DNA of 53,731 nt, from contig NZ_BILV01000043.1 in assembly GCF_004000745.1 (NCBI RefSeq), forward strand, positions 1 through 53,731. The letters run 5' to 3'. A program made the translations under genes and the position numbers. Numbering within the stretch: position 1 is the stretch's first letter; the number at the start of each line of letters is the position of its first letter. The notes under the pieces were generated by a model. It saw only the letters and a list, made by a program, of their open reading frames with translations, searched no databases and was not told the origin of the DNA. This document shows positions 8,839-16,838 of the stretch, one piece after another. Origin of the DNA: Paenibacillus barengoltzii NBRC 101215. GTDB taxonomy: Bacteria > Bacillota > Bacilli > Paenibacillales > Paenibacillaceae.

Positions 8839-9827
8839 AAACTCTCGCCCTCCTCCACGTTGTGCGCATTTAGCACTTTCACTTCCGTGAAGTAGGCCTT
8901 CTTCAGCGCTTGTCCCCCGAAGTGCTCATAGAGCAGCCGAACCGCCGTTTCTCCCATCAAAAAAGGCTGCTGCGCCACCGTCGCTTCAATCTCCCCTTTG
9001 CGAATAGCCTCCAGCGTTTCCTTCTGATTGTCGAAGCCGATGATCGTCAGGTCGTCGCGGTTCTTGGCAGCCTGCAGCACGCCAAGCGCATCGGTTGCAC
9101 TCGTACCGACCATAATGGTGATCTCGGGATGGTTCCGAAGCATGTTAGCCGCCTGCTGAATCGCCTCCATGTGGGAGATGTTCGAGCTGCGAACGTCCAC
9201 GATCTCCAGCCCCTCGTGTTCGGCGACGATTTTCTTCAGCCCGTCCAGCCGCTGCAGCTGGTTGGCCGCCTGATCACTGCCGATGATCACGCCGATCTTG
9301 CCAATCCCGCCAGTCGTCTCCACGACAAGGCGACCCAGGCGCTCGCCCGCGGCTAAATTGTCAGTGCCGACATAAGTCAGCCGCTGGCTGTTTGGCGCGT
9401 CGGTGTCAATGGTCACAACGGGGATGCCACGGCGTACCGCCTTATTGATGACTGGCGTAAACCGCTCTTCATTTAACCCCTGCACAATAATTGCATCGAC
9501 GCGGGCGGCGATCGCTTTTTCCAGCAAATTCAGCTGTTCCTCCATGTTGTTGCGCACCGGTCCCGTGAACTCAATGTCGATGCCGTATTTCTCCGCTGCC
9601 TCCGCCGCCCCTTTCTCGACCATTTCCCAATAGGGATGATACCGCTCCTGCTCGATCAGCACGATATGATAGCGCGGCTCACCGCTCGCGGGCTGCCCTT
9701 GCAGCTCTTTAACAATGCTGCCCATCTTCCCCGAGTACCTCGCAAAGCCGATGAACAAATAGACCAAAACCACGATGCAAATCAACATACCCGCCAGCCA
9801 TTTCTTGTCCTTCATGAACCAGTTCAC
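8835..9827 (-). CDS. Membrane-anchored sugar-sensing binding protein (XylFII-like)
   Basis: 330 residues. A single uncleaved-looking N-terminal helix ('LAGMLICIVVLVYLFIGF', about residues 11-28) without a lipobox, followed by a Peripla_BP_4/LacI-type sugar-binding fold ('YVGTDNLAAGERLGRLV', 'IGFDNQKETLEAI'). A transporter binding protein would normally be lipidated, as XylF in this window is; a tethered one in a kinase operon fits a sensory role. The order sensor-kinase-regulator next to xylFGH is that of the XylFII-LytS-YesN three-component system of Clostridium. The ligand is inferred to be D-xylose. First gene of the operon; a cre-like site lies 26 bases upstream. Confidence 0.82.
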   Translation of the reverse strand: MNWFMKDKKWLAGMLICIVVLVYLFIGFARYSGKMGSIVKELQGQPASGEPRYHIVLIEQERYHPYWEMVEKGAAEAAEKYGIDIEFTGPVRNNMEEQLNLLEKAIAARVDAIIVQGLNEERFTPVINKAVRRGIPVVTIDTDAPNSQRLTYVGTDNLAAGERLGRLVVETTGGIGKIGVIIGSDQAANQLQRLDGLKKIVAEHEGLEIVDVRSSNISHMEAIQQAANMLRNHPEITIMVGTSATDALGVLQAAKNRDDLTIIGFDNQKETLEAIRKGEIEATVAQQPFLMGETAVRLLYEHFGGQALKKAYFTEVKVLNAHNVEEGESL

Positions 9828-9852
9828 CTCTTCCGATAATCCTATCTCAGTA

Positions 9853-9866
9853 TGTAAGCGGTTGCA
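9853..9866 (-). promoter_or_regulatory. cre-like site upstream of the sensor operon
   Basis: The minus strand reads TGCAACCGCTTACA, which fits TGNAANCGNTNNCA at every fixed position. It lies 26-39 bases before the sensor ATG, where CcpA binding would block transcription. Glucose repression of xylose sensing is the expected effect. Confidence 0.6.
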
Positions 9867-9911
9867 ACGGGAATTTGTGTCAGTTTGGGGGGCGCAAATA
9901 TCTCCAACGCT

Positions 9912-10049
9912 CCTTTTTCATGATTATCCCTTATACTCAGGGAAATTGGAGTTAGAACTGAGGAGGGGATCTCTGATGATCTTATTGCCCCACTACTCCC
10001 ACACTTGCCCTACTTGCCTACCTGACTCATGGGGATAATGGTGCAAAAG
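9912..10049. repeat. Inverted-end element, copy 1 (~138 bp)
   Basis: The left end CTTTTTCATGATTATCCC (9912-9929) and right end GGGGATAATGGTGCAAAAG (10031-10049) are imperfect inverted repeats. The right end extended to 10021-10049 matches the inverse of 33992-34020 at 27 of 29 positions. The interior has no gene I can support. The 326-base gap 9828-10153 thus holds the sensor promoter region, this element and a terminator. Confidence 0.65.
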
Positions 10050-10081
10050 CAACCCCATAAGAGAGGATGCGTCAGAACGCA

Positions 10082-10115
10082 AATAGCCCAAACCGATCTA
10101 CCGGCTTGGGCTAAA
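10082..10115 (-). terminator. Terminator of the oxidoreductase gene
   Basis: TAGCCCAA (10084-10091) pairs with TTGGGCTA (10106-10113). On the minus strand the hairpin is followed by only a short T stretch. It begins about 40 bases after the oxidoreductase stop. Confidence 0.6.
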
Positions 10116-10153
10116 TCATTGAGGACAATTCCAGCAGACTGGCCAACGACGAC

Positions 10154-11146
10154 TCAGGCTTGGTCCTCGTCCGCCGCGTACCGCAATCCGAACTGGCGTC
10201 TGGCTTCCTCCATCAGCTCGGCAACGGCTAGCGAACGGGCATGGGTATTGATCTGGCTTTCCCGCTTGCCGCTGAGAATCAGCTCAATGAACTCCAACGC
10301 TTCATAGTACATCGACTCCTGCGGCTGGAAGCAGGTTAATTCCTCAGTTGTGCCGTCACGGTACAGAATTTTAGCCTCATAGGGCTGATTGATCCGATCG
10401 ATCACGATCGTACCGTTTTCCCCTTGGATTTCCGTTGGCAGATAGGAGTCGGTAATTTTCGAATACATGATCACGCCGTCCATCTCCGGATACCGCACAA
10501 CAAGGCTGCCTTCTCCGTCCACGCCCGAAGACAACATCACCGCAGAAGCCTGCACCGATTCCGGTTTCCCGAACAGTGTCACCATCGGATAGATACAATA
10601 AATGCCGAGGTCCATCAAAGCCCCGTTAGAAAACGCGGGATTAAAGGCATTCATCACCTTGCCTTGCTTAAAGGCATCATACCGCGAAGAATACTGACAA
10701 TAGCTTGAAAAATAGCGCCGCACCTGGCCGATTTTGTACAAATTATCCTGCACGGCCCGGAAGTTCGGCATCAGCGTCGACTTCAGCGCCTCCATCAACA
10801 ACACATCATTGCGACGCGCCGCTTCGATCATCCGGCGAACCTCTGCCGCATTGGACGCCATCGGTTTCTCGCATAACACATGCTTGCCGTGGTCCATCAT
10901 CAAGATGGCCTGCTCCGCATGAAAGGAATTCGGGCTGGCGATATAAACGGCATCGACGTCAGAGCTGGCCGCTAAGGCTTTCAAATCCGTATAGACCTGC
11001 GGGTCGCCAAACTTGGCAGCAAACTCTCTGCCCTTCTCCTCGGTCCGGGAGTAAACCGCCGTTAAGGCAAATTGCTCCGTTTCCAGTGCTGCCTGAATAA
11101 AACGTTCCGTAATCCAGTTCGTTCCAATCGTGGCGAAACGTATCAA
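10154..11146 (-). CDS. Gfo/Idh/MocA family NAD(P)-dependent oxidoreductase
   Basis: 330 residues. The N-terminal Rossmann fold starts at once with the variant dinucleotide-binding motif 'IGTNWITERF'. The family hallmark 'CEKPMASN' (Lys in EKP, about residue 95) and the C-terminal alpha/beta domain ('GALMDLGIYCIYP', with the usual catalytic His replaced in this subgroup) are present. Such enzymes oxidise or reduce sugars, inositols or related polyols; the substrate here cannot be told. The start is a TTG (11144-11146), justified by GGGAGG 8 bases upstream and no better in-frame start. It stands alone, divergent from the SGNH hydrolase gene. Confidence 0.85.
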   Translation of the reverse strand: MIRFATIGTNWITERFIQAALETEQFALTAVYSRTEEKGREFAAKFGDPQVYTDLKALAASSDVDAVYIASPNSFHAEQAILMMDHGKHVLCEKPMASNAAEVRRMIEAARRNDVLLMEALKSTLMPNFRAVQDNLYKIGQVRRYFSSYCQYSSRYDAFKQGKVMNAFNPAFSNGALMDLGIYCIYPMVTLFGKPESVQASAVMLSSGVDGEGSLVVRYPEMDGVIMYSKITDSYLPTEIQGENGTIVIDRINQPYEAKILYRDGTTEELTCFQPQESMYYEALEFIELILSGKRESQINTHARSLAVAELMEEARRQFGLRYAADEDQA

Positions 11147-11333
11147 ACTGATTTCCTCCCTTTGTTCATGGTTGCTTCACTCGTATTCTCTCATTCCCGG
11201 TTAGACTTGTCCACTTTCGCATGCTTCCGTTTTCTTGTCAATACGAACTGTTTACTTGCACAGGCGAAGAGAACTCATCTACAATAGATATAACGAAATG
11301 AACAAGGTTTCGGGGTTTAAGAGGGGTGATATT

Positions 11334-12089
11334 GTGATCAACGACAGCAAGTTTTTTTCCAAAAATGAAATCAAGTATATGGTCAGCGGAGACTCCATTT
11401 CCAAAGGCGTCATCTACGATGAGCAACGCCGTAAGTACGTCGTCTTGGAGAACAACTATGTATCGCTGCTGCAGCAGAAATTGAAGGGTGCGGTTCATAA
11501 TACCGCGCGGTTTGGTAACACGTTAATGAAGGGGCTCACGAACCTGAAGCGGGACGTAGAGAAGGATAAACCCCACATCGTTTTGATCGAGTACGGAGGC
11601 AATGACTGTGATTTCAACTGGAATGAAATTGCTGAGCATCCCGAAGCGGAACACCACCCGAAAACCGACTTTCCTCTATTTGAGAAAATGCTGACCGAAG
11701 CGATCCAATTCGTAAAGAGTCAGAACATTGTCCCGGTCCTGATGAGCTTGCCGCCGCTCAACGCCGACAATTACTTCAAATGGGTCAGCCGCAACGACCC
11801 GGAAGCGGAGAAGAACATCCTGAAATGGCTGGGGAGCGTCACGAAGATTTATTGGTGGCAGGAACGGTACAATTCAACGATTCTGAAAGTATCGGAAATG
11901 ACCAAGACCAAAATGATTGACGTGCGCGGCGCTTTTCTAGAGCACCCTGATTACACGAAGTTCCTCTGCTCAGACGGCATCCATCCCAATGAAGATGGGC
12001 ACCGGATCATCTGCGAGAAAGTGCTGGAGTTCGTCCGCAATAACTACGGTTTTTTGCTGCGGGAAGGCGGCGGACTGGCGCTGGAATAG
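11334..12089 (+). CDS. SGNH/GDSL-family hydrolase
   Basis: About 251 residues from GTG 11334, chosen because GAGGGGTGA lies 4-5 bases upstream; the reading frame stays open to 11235 but without a ribosome binding site. Block I is 'VSGDSISKG' (nucleophile Ser about residue 21), block III 'EYGGNDCDF' (oxyanion Gly and Asn) and block V 'DGIHPNEDGH' (catalytic Asp and His). No signal peptide is visible, so it is probably a cytoplasmic esterase or lysophospholipase-like enzyme; some family members deacetylate sugars. Substrate unknown. Single gene ending at a bidirectional terminator shared with the CYTH gene. Confidence 0.85.
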   Translation: MINDSKFFSKNEIKYMVSGDSISKGVIYDEQRRKYVVLENNYVSLLQQKLKGAVHNTARFGNTLMKGLTNLKRDVEKDKPHIVLIEYGGNDCDFNWNEIAEHPEAEHHPKTDFPLFEKMLTEAIQFVKSQNIVPVLMSLPPLNADNYFKWVSRNDPEAEKNILKWLGSVTKIYWWQERYNSTILKVSEMTKTKMIDVRGAFLEHPDYTKFLCSDGIHPNEDGHRIICEKVLEFVRNNYGFLLREGGGLALE

Positions 12090-12107
12090 AGAGATGTGAT
12101 AAAACGA

Positions 12108-12138
12108 AGAGACCTGAGGATGTCAGGTCTCTTTTTTT
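12108..12138. terminator. Bidirectional terminator
   Basis: AGAGACCTGA (12108-12117) and TCAGGTCTCT (12123-12132), then seven T. The TGA stop codon of the convergent CYTH gene lies inside the right arm. Confidence 0.9.
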
Positions 12139-12629
12139 CTGCGCTGCAAATCGCTCCAAACCTTCTTGTTGCTATATTCCTTGTTGGTGCTAATGTCTGG
12201 ACCAAACCAAGCCGGCGGCTCAAAGGACCGCGCCTCCTCCTCTGAGCTGAACTCCACTTCAAGAACGATAAAATCGATCTGGTCGTAAACGTCGATCTCG
12301 ACTGTACGCTTGTCCCATTCGGCAGTTACCCGTCGTTTGGTTAAAGGAATGGCCTGATGAATCCCGATAATTTGCTGATACAACCCTTCCGAAATGGATA
12401 CCTCCACTTCTTCCCGGGACAGGCCAAACCCTCTTTTGAAGGTATGCGTAAATTGAATCTCTCCGGTACGCAAGTCCTCGATTCTGCGAACCCGCAGCTC
12501 CTGATCCTCATGCAGGGCTAGATACGTCTGGTCGATCGCATGTTCCGACCGTACCACCAGCTCTCCCTCCCGAATCAGTTGCTCTGGATACGCCGGCAAC
12601 AGAAACTTGCGTTCAATTTCCAGCGACAA
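12123..12629 (-). CDS. CYTH-domain triphosphate tunnel metalloenzyme
   Basis: 168 residues from TTG 12629, preceded by a perfect AGGAGG at 12639-12644 with 9-base spacing. The frame remains open to 12683, but the upstream ATGs would place the Shine-Dalgarno inside the gene. The protein starts 'MSLEIERKFLL', carrying the CYTH signature ExExK. Acidic and basic strands ('ELRVRR', 'IQFTHTFKRG', 'AEWDKRTVEIDVY') line the expected tunnel. Family members hydrolyse inorganic triphosphate or make cAMP or thiamine triphosphate derivatives; in Firmicutes most act as phosphohydrolases. The stop codon lies inside the terminator stem. Confidence 0.83.
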   Translation of the reverse strand: MSLEIERKFLLPAYPEQLIREGELVVRSEHAIDQTYLALHEDQELRVRRIEDLRTGEIQFTHTFKRGFGLSREEVEVSISEGLYQQIIGIHQAIPLTKRRVTAEWDKRTVEIDVYDQIDFIVLEVEFSSEEEARSFEPPAWFGPDISTNKEYSNKKVWSDLQRRKKET

Positions 12630-12714
12630 CGGAAAAAACCTCCTCATGTTCTTTTCAGTAAAAATTACACGGGTCATATCCATTATACGAATACATACCT
12701 AGGGGGACAATCAC

Positions 12715-12807
12715 GTGAAACTCATTCAAGTCATGAAGATTGCGCTAAAATTCCGCTTGCTAACAGCCGTCCCGAGGAGTTTAAGCTCCCTGGGACGGCT
12801 TCTTTAG
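12715..12807 (+). CDS. Possible 30-codon small ORF
   Basis: GTG 12715 follows AGGGGGA with 7-base spacing. The frame encodes a basic, leucine-rich peptide beginning MKLIQVMKIALKFRLL and ends TAG at 12805. Its second half overlaps the arms of the hairpin at 12765-12800. It is divergent from the CYTH gene. Short length and lack of a known family make this tentative; it could be a leader peptide, a small membrane-active peptide or chance. Confidence 0.3.
   Translation: MKLIQVMKIALKFRLLTAVPRSLSSLGRLL
12765..12805 (+). terminator. Intrinsic terminator-like hairpin
   Basis: AGCCGTCCC (12765-12773) pairs with GGGACGGCT (12792-12800), with inner GGAG/CTCC and then TCTTT. No annotated gene lies directly upstream on this strand except the tentative small ORF, which implies some transcript crosses here. 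Confidence 0.65.
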
Positions 12808-12818
12808 GTCATATCGGA

Positions 12819-12998
12819 AATCTATGCGAAATTTCATATATAAAGTGGCGGACTAGCGAAGGAAAAAGGGAATCTACTCGGTTTTTCATATAGATTTAGG
12901 CTGTTTCTTGCGGAAACGAGCAAATCTATATGAAATTTCATACAGATCCCCTTAAATCCGCCCGTTTCGTTAAATTGTATTCGATTTTTCATATACAT
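12819..12998. repeat. Intergenic repeat array, four units, ~50-55-bp period
   Basis: Units at about 12820-12840, 12875-12897, 12924-12947 and 12978-12997 each carry a TATATGAAA/TTTCATATA core. The third is a near-perfect 24-bp palindrome (11 of 12 pairs). Inverted relative to the array at 84-160, with 23 identical bases in one unit. The 12684-13036 gap holds the tentative small ORF, a hairpin and this array, and no other gene. Confidence 0.8.
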
Positions 12999-13036
12999 TG
13001 GCGCAAGAGGGGGGGACGGCTTTGTCGCACGCAAGT

Positions 13037-14644
13037 TTATGGCGCCCGGTACCCAATCTCCCCGTTGACGACAGTCATGAGCACCTGCGCCTGGAGAAGC
13101 TGCTCGGGGTCACCTTCAATTTCCCGGTCAATGACCGTAAAATCCCCGGCTTTCCCCACAGCGATCTCCCCGCGCTCGTCCGCTTCCCCGGCGGCCTGGG
13201 CACTGCCGCGGGTAAAGAGCGCCACGGCCTCCGCCGTCGTCAGCTTCTCTTCGGGCAGATAGCCCTCGTGCGTCTCCTCCGGCGCCCGCCGGGTCACCGC
13301 CGCATGCAGCCCAAGGAACGGGCTGAGCGGCTCGATGGGCGCGTCGCTGCCGCCGGCGCAGGGGATCCCGGCCGCCAGCAGTTTCTTCCAGGCGTACAGG
13401 TACGCCGTACGCCCTTCCCCCACCCGCTCCAGCACCCAGGGGAAGTCGCTGGCTACGAACCGCGGCTGGATATCCGCCGCGAGCGGCAGCGCGGTCATGC
13501 GCTGGACGAGCCCGGCGTCCAGCACCTGCGCGTGGATCAGCCGGTCCGGAAGCCGGCTGCCCGGCGCAAGCGGCTGCGCCTCCATCGCGCGCAGCGTGAG
13601 GTCAGCGCCGCCATCCCCGATCGCATGCACAGCGATCGGGAAGCCCTGGCGCCGCGCCGCCCGCACAATCTCGGCGAGCCGCTCCTCCGGATGGATCGCC
13701 ATCCCCCGCGTGTGCGGCGCATCGCTGTACGGCTGCTTCAGCAGCGCCGTGCGGCCGCCGATCGCTCCGTCGGCGAACAGCTTCACCGCGCCGATACGCA
13801 GCCAGTCGTCGCCGTCGCCGGCCCGCACCCCAAGCTCTTCCGCTTCCTCCAGAAACGGATAGTACAGCAGCTGGTGGGTGCGGAAGGCGATCCCTTCCTC
13901 GCGCAGCTCGCGGCAAATGCGCTGCATCGTCTCGATGCTGCCGAGAAACCGCAGGTCCTCGGTATGGGCAGCGGTGAGCCCCAGGCGCAGCGCGTCAAGC
14001 CAGGCGCGGCGAATGGCGTCCTTCTTCGCGGCATAGTCCGGTTCTGGCTGCGCTCGGGTGAACGGCACCGACGCCTCCTCATACACCCAGCCAGTGAAGC
14101 GCCCTTCCTCGTCCCTGCCGTATGCCCCGGCTTCCGGGTCCGGCGTATCTGGCGTAATCCCCGCGCGGCGGAACGCCTCGGAATTGGCCAAATACGCATG
14201 GAAGCAGGTGCGCGTCAGGAAGATTGGATGGCGGGTGCTAACCGCGTCCAGCTCCTCCAGTGTTGGTGCCGCAGCGGGTACGAACCGATTCTCGTCCCAA
14301 TTCAGGCCGAGAATCCATTCGCCGGGCGGCGTCACCGCCGCGCGCTCCCGGACAAGTCGCAGCATCTCCTCCTTCGAAGTGACGCCGCTGAAATCAAGCA
14401 TGGCGAGCTTCATGCCGTGCATGGACAGGTGCATATGCGAGTCAGTTAAGCCGGGGAGCACCACGGCCCCTTCCCAGTCGACGGTACGCACCGCCCGGCC
14501 TGCCAGCTGCAGCTTCAGCTCCGCCGTCCGCCCGATGGCGCGGATGCGGCCGTTTTCCACGTATACCGCATCGGCTTCTTTTTCAGAGAGTCCGGTTGGC
14601 TCCAGTGCTTGGATTCTCCCGTTGATAAATAACGTGCCCGTCAC
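13037..14644 (-). CDS. YtcJ-like amidohydrolase (Amidohydro_3)
   Basis: About 535 residues. The start is probably GTG 14644 (AAAGGAG 8 bases upstream); GTG 14650 would add two residues. A composite beta-sandwich at the N-terminus leads into a TIM barrel with metal motif 'DSHMHLSMHG' (~residues 69-78), further ligand regions 'HAIGDGG' and 'HAQVLD', and 'GGSDAPIEP' near residue 440. The family hydrolyses C-N bonds in amides, N-formyl compounds or cyclic ureas in the cytoplasm; the substrate cannot be predicted. It follows the esterase-like gene by about 60 bases on the same strand, probably as one operon. Its very GC-rich sequence produces long spurious antisense frames. Confidence 0.85.
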   Translation of the reverse strand: MTGTLFINGRIQALEPTGLSEKEADAVYVENGRIRAIGRTAELKLQLAGRAVRTVDWEGAVVLPGLTDSHMHLSMHGMKLAMLDFSGVTSKEEMLRLVRERAAVTPPGEWILGLNWDENRFVPAAAPTLEELDAVSTRHPIFLTRTCFHAYLANSEAFRRAGITPDTPDPEAGAYGRDEEGRFTGWVYEEASVPFTRAQPEPDYAAKKDAIRRAWLDALRLGLTAAHTEDLRFLGSIETMQRICRELREEGIAFRTHQLLYYPFLEEAEELGVRAGDGDDWLRIGAVKLFADGAIGGRTALLKQPYSDAPHTRGMAIHPEERLAEIVRAARRQGFPIAVHAIGDGGADLTLRAMEAQPLAPGSRLPDRLIHAQVLDAGLVQRMTALPLAADIQPRFVASDFPWVLERVGEGRTAYLYAWKKLLAAGIPCAGGSDAPIEPLSPFLGLHAAVTRRAPEETHEGYLPEEKLTTAEAVALFTRGSAQAAGEADERGEIAVGKAGDFTVIDREIEGDPEQLLQAQVLMTVVNGEIGYRAP

Positions 14645-14705
14645 GAACACCGCTCCTTTCTGCCTGCCCGTTCAGCCTGTTTGTCAGTATTTTTGCGGGC
14701 TTCCC

Positions 14706-15665
14706 TTACATTCCTAGCATAAACTGAACGATCTTGTCGTGCATTCCCGGCAGACCTTCATGGCCGAAATCCGGGTAAATCTCCAGCTTCTTCGGCGAAG
14801 TGATCGCGTTGTAGGCAGCAAATTGGGTGGATGGCGGGCAAATCTCGTCCATCAATCCAACCCCCATCAGTACTTCCGCTTGAATGCGGCTGGCCAGATG
14901 ATGCACATCAATGTAGCCCAGCTTGGCAAACAACTCCTCCTCCCGTTCATGCTGCGGATCAAAGCGGCGGAAGTACAAGCGTAATTCCTCGTATGCATTC
15001 TTGGCCAAATCCATCTCCCATACCCGGCGGTAATCGGAGAGGAACGGATAGACTGGAGCAGCCCGACGAACCCGGGGCTCCAGCGCTGCGCATGCTAACG
15101 TGATCCCGCCGCCTTGCGACCAACCGGTGACGCCGACGCGGTTCTCATCCACCTCCGGCATCTCCATAGCGATCCCCGTCAATTGTACAGCGTCCAGGAA
15201 AATATGGCGGAACAACATATTTTGCGGATCCCCGTCTACCCCGCGGATGATATGGCCTTGCAGCGTATTGCCGATCGTTCCGCCAACATCCTCCGATCTG
15301 CCGCCTTGACCGCGGCAATCCATCGCAAAGACGTGGAAGCCAAGCGAAGCGTATCCCAGCTTTTCCGTCCAGTCGCCGGCATTCCCGGAATAACCGTGGA
15401 ACAAAATCACGGCAGGCGCCGGGCCGTCCGATTTAACCGGGCGCACGTATTGCGCATGGATGCGGGCTCCTTTTACTCCGGTAAAATAAAGATGATAGCA
15501 CTCCACACCCGGCACTTGATATTCCGCCTTCTCCAATTGAACCTGTGAATCCACTGCGCGCATTTCGCGCAGCGCTGTCTCCCAATAAGCGTCGAAATCC
15601 GGCAGCTTGGGGTTAATTCCTTTGTACTTGCGCAACTCGTCTAAGGGCATGTCAATAACCGGCAT
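14706..15665 (-). CDS. Acetylxylan esterase / cephalosporin-C deacetylase family hydrolase
   Basis: 319 residues, the usual length for this CE7-type family. Alpha/beta-hydrolase fold with oxyanion segment 'LFHGYSGNAGDW', 'DCRGQGG', nucleophile Ser183 in 'GWSQGGG', acid Asp273 in 'GLMDEICPP' and His302 in 'FGHEGLPG'. The 'RGQGG' and 'GxSQGG' motifs identify CE7 enzymes, which remove acetyl groups from xylo-oligosaccharides inside the cell. No signal peptide. This fits the xylose importer a few kilobases away and a cre-like site about 90-105 bases upstream. ATG 15665 has GAGGAAGAGG upstream. Confidence 0.88.
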   Translation of the reverse strand: MPVIDMPLDELRKYKGINPKLPDFDAYWETALREMRAVDSQVQLEKAEYQVPGVECYHLYFTGVKGARIHAQYVRPVKSDGPAPAVILFHGYSGNAGDWTEKLGYASLGFHVFAMDCRGQGGRSEDVGGTIGNTLQGHIIRGVDGDPQNMLFRHIFLDAVQLTGIAMEMPEVDENRVGVTGWSQGGGITLACAALEPRVRRAAPVYPFLSDYRRVWEMDLAKNAYEELRLYFRRFDPQHEREEELFAKLGYIDVHHLASRIQAEVLMGVGLMDEICPPSTQFAAYNAITSPKKLEIYPDFGHEGLPGMHDKIVQFMLGM

Positions 15666-15756
15666 TGGCCTCTTCCTCTCTCCACAATAGGGGCTGATTT
15701 ACACCGTCCGGCTGAACTGCCGCAGCAGTTGCCGGGCCATCGCTCACAGTATAGCT

Positions 15757-15770
15757 TGACAACGCTTTCT
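15757..15770 (-). promoter_or_regulatory. cre-like site upstream of the acetylxylan esterase gene
   Basis: The minus strand reads AGAAAGCGTTGTCA, two departures from TGAAARCGYTWWCA. It lies 92-105 bases before the esterase ATG in the region shared with the divergent HAD gene. Catabolite repression would be expected for a xylan-derived sugar gene. Confidence 0.45.
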
Positions 15771-15867
15771 ATACAAGTGGATCGGAGGCGATGACCGGTT
15801 TGCGCGCCCATGGTACACTATTTTTATAGATAACAGATAAAAAAACGAACGGATAGGAGCCATACCT

Positions 15868-16650
15868 ATGAACAACAAGTACACCATCGTCTTCTTTGAT
15901 CTCGACGGCACGCTGCTGAACGAGGACAAGCAAGTTCCGCAGGATACGATTCAGGCCATTGCTGAACTCAAAGCAAGCGGTATCGAGCCGGTGATTGCAA
16001 CCGGGCGGGCGCCGTATTTTTTTCAACCGATCGCCAAGCTGCTTCACATCGAATCCTTCGTCAGCCTAAACGGGGCTTACGTTGTCTACCGGGGCGAGCC
16101 GCTGCTTCAGCGGCCCCTGCCTGCGCAAAGCCTTCAGAAACTCGTTGAGTTGGCTGGGCGCCATCAGCATCCACTCGTATTTCAGGGGCATGACCGTTAC
16201 TACACCAATACCGAAGCTCACCCCTTTGTCGTGGAATCTATTAATTCGCTGAAGGTCGAGCATCCGGGATTCGATCCGGAATTTTGGAGCAAATCCCCGG
16301 TGTATCAAGCTTTTCTGCATTGTGAGGAGCAGGACGAAGCGTTGTACGATGGACAATTCGAGGACTTGCGTCTGATCCGCTGGCACTCGAAAGCGATGGA
16401 TGTCACGCTGCGCGGCGGCTCCAAGGCGGTGGGCATCGCAGCCATGCTGGAACGTCTCGGCATCCCTCTGTCTGCCGCAGTCGCCTTCGGAGACGGTCTG
16501 AATGATAAGGAAATGCTGCAGGAAGTCGGTTTAGGGATCGCCATGGGCAATTCTCATCCAGACCTGCTGCCTCATGCCGATTATGTCACGGCGGCTGTGG
16601 ATGAGGGCGGCATCCGTCAAGGTCTGCGTTATGCGGGACTGATTAACTGA
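15868..16650 (+). CDS. Cof-type HAD-superfamily sugar phosphatase
   Basis: 260 residues. Motif I 'FFDLDGTLLNED' places the nucleophile at Asp11 and general acid at Asp13. Motif II is in 'VIATGRAPYF', motif III is a Lys before 'VGIAAMLERL', and motif IV is 'FGDGLNDKEML'. The large type-IIB cap between motifs II and III is typical of Cof phosphatases, which dephosphorylate sugar phosphates and cofactors such as FMN or PLP. ATG 15868 follows GGATAGGAG. Single gene, divergent from the esterase operon; no clear terminator follows. Confidence 0.88.
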   Translation: MNNKYTIVFFDLDGTLLNEDKQVPQDTIQAIAELKASGIEPVIATGRAPYFFQPIAKLLHIESFVSLNGAYVVYRGEPLLQRPLPAQSLQKLVELAGRHQHPLVFQGHDRYYTNTEAHPFVVESINSLKVEHPGFDPEFWSKSPVYQAFLHCEEQDEALYDGQFEDLRLIRWHSKAMDVTLRGGSKAVGIAAMLERLGIPLSAAVAFGDGLNDKEMLQEVGLGIAMGNSHPDLLPHADYVTAAVDEGGIRQGLRYAGLIN

Positions 16651-16838
16651 GACTTTTCGCAAAAAATAGGAGATTCTTTGAAACATCTGCAGCTCTTCCT
16701 GCGTCAAAGGGTTAAACCAGTCTGAATCCGGAAGGAGGGAAATGATACCTTAAGCCTCGCCGTACGCTATGCGAGAGCAGAGCAGACGGCGAATCTGATT
16801 CGTTTAACTCATTACTGTTTCCGGGAGGGACTTGACGA

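Noticed and set aside
12998..14449. Long plus-strand frame (483 codons) opposite the amidohydrolase gene
   Set aside because: It is a GC-rich shadow: very high Arg/Pro/Ala content, no domain, no ribosome site, while the opposite strand encodes a complete enzyme family member.
16678..16725. TTG-initiated 15-codon frame with AGGAGA upstream, before the SLH gene
   Set aside because: Spacing is too short and the frame too small to distinguish from chance.
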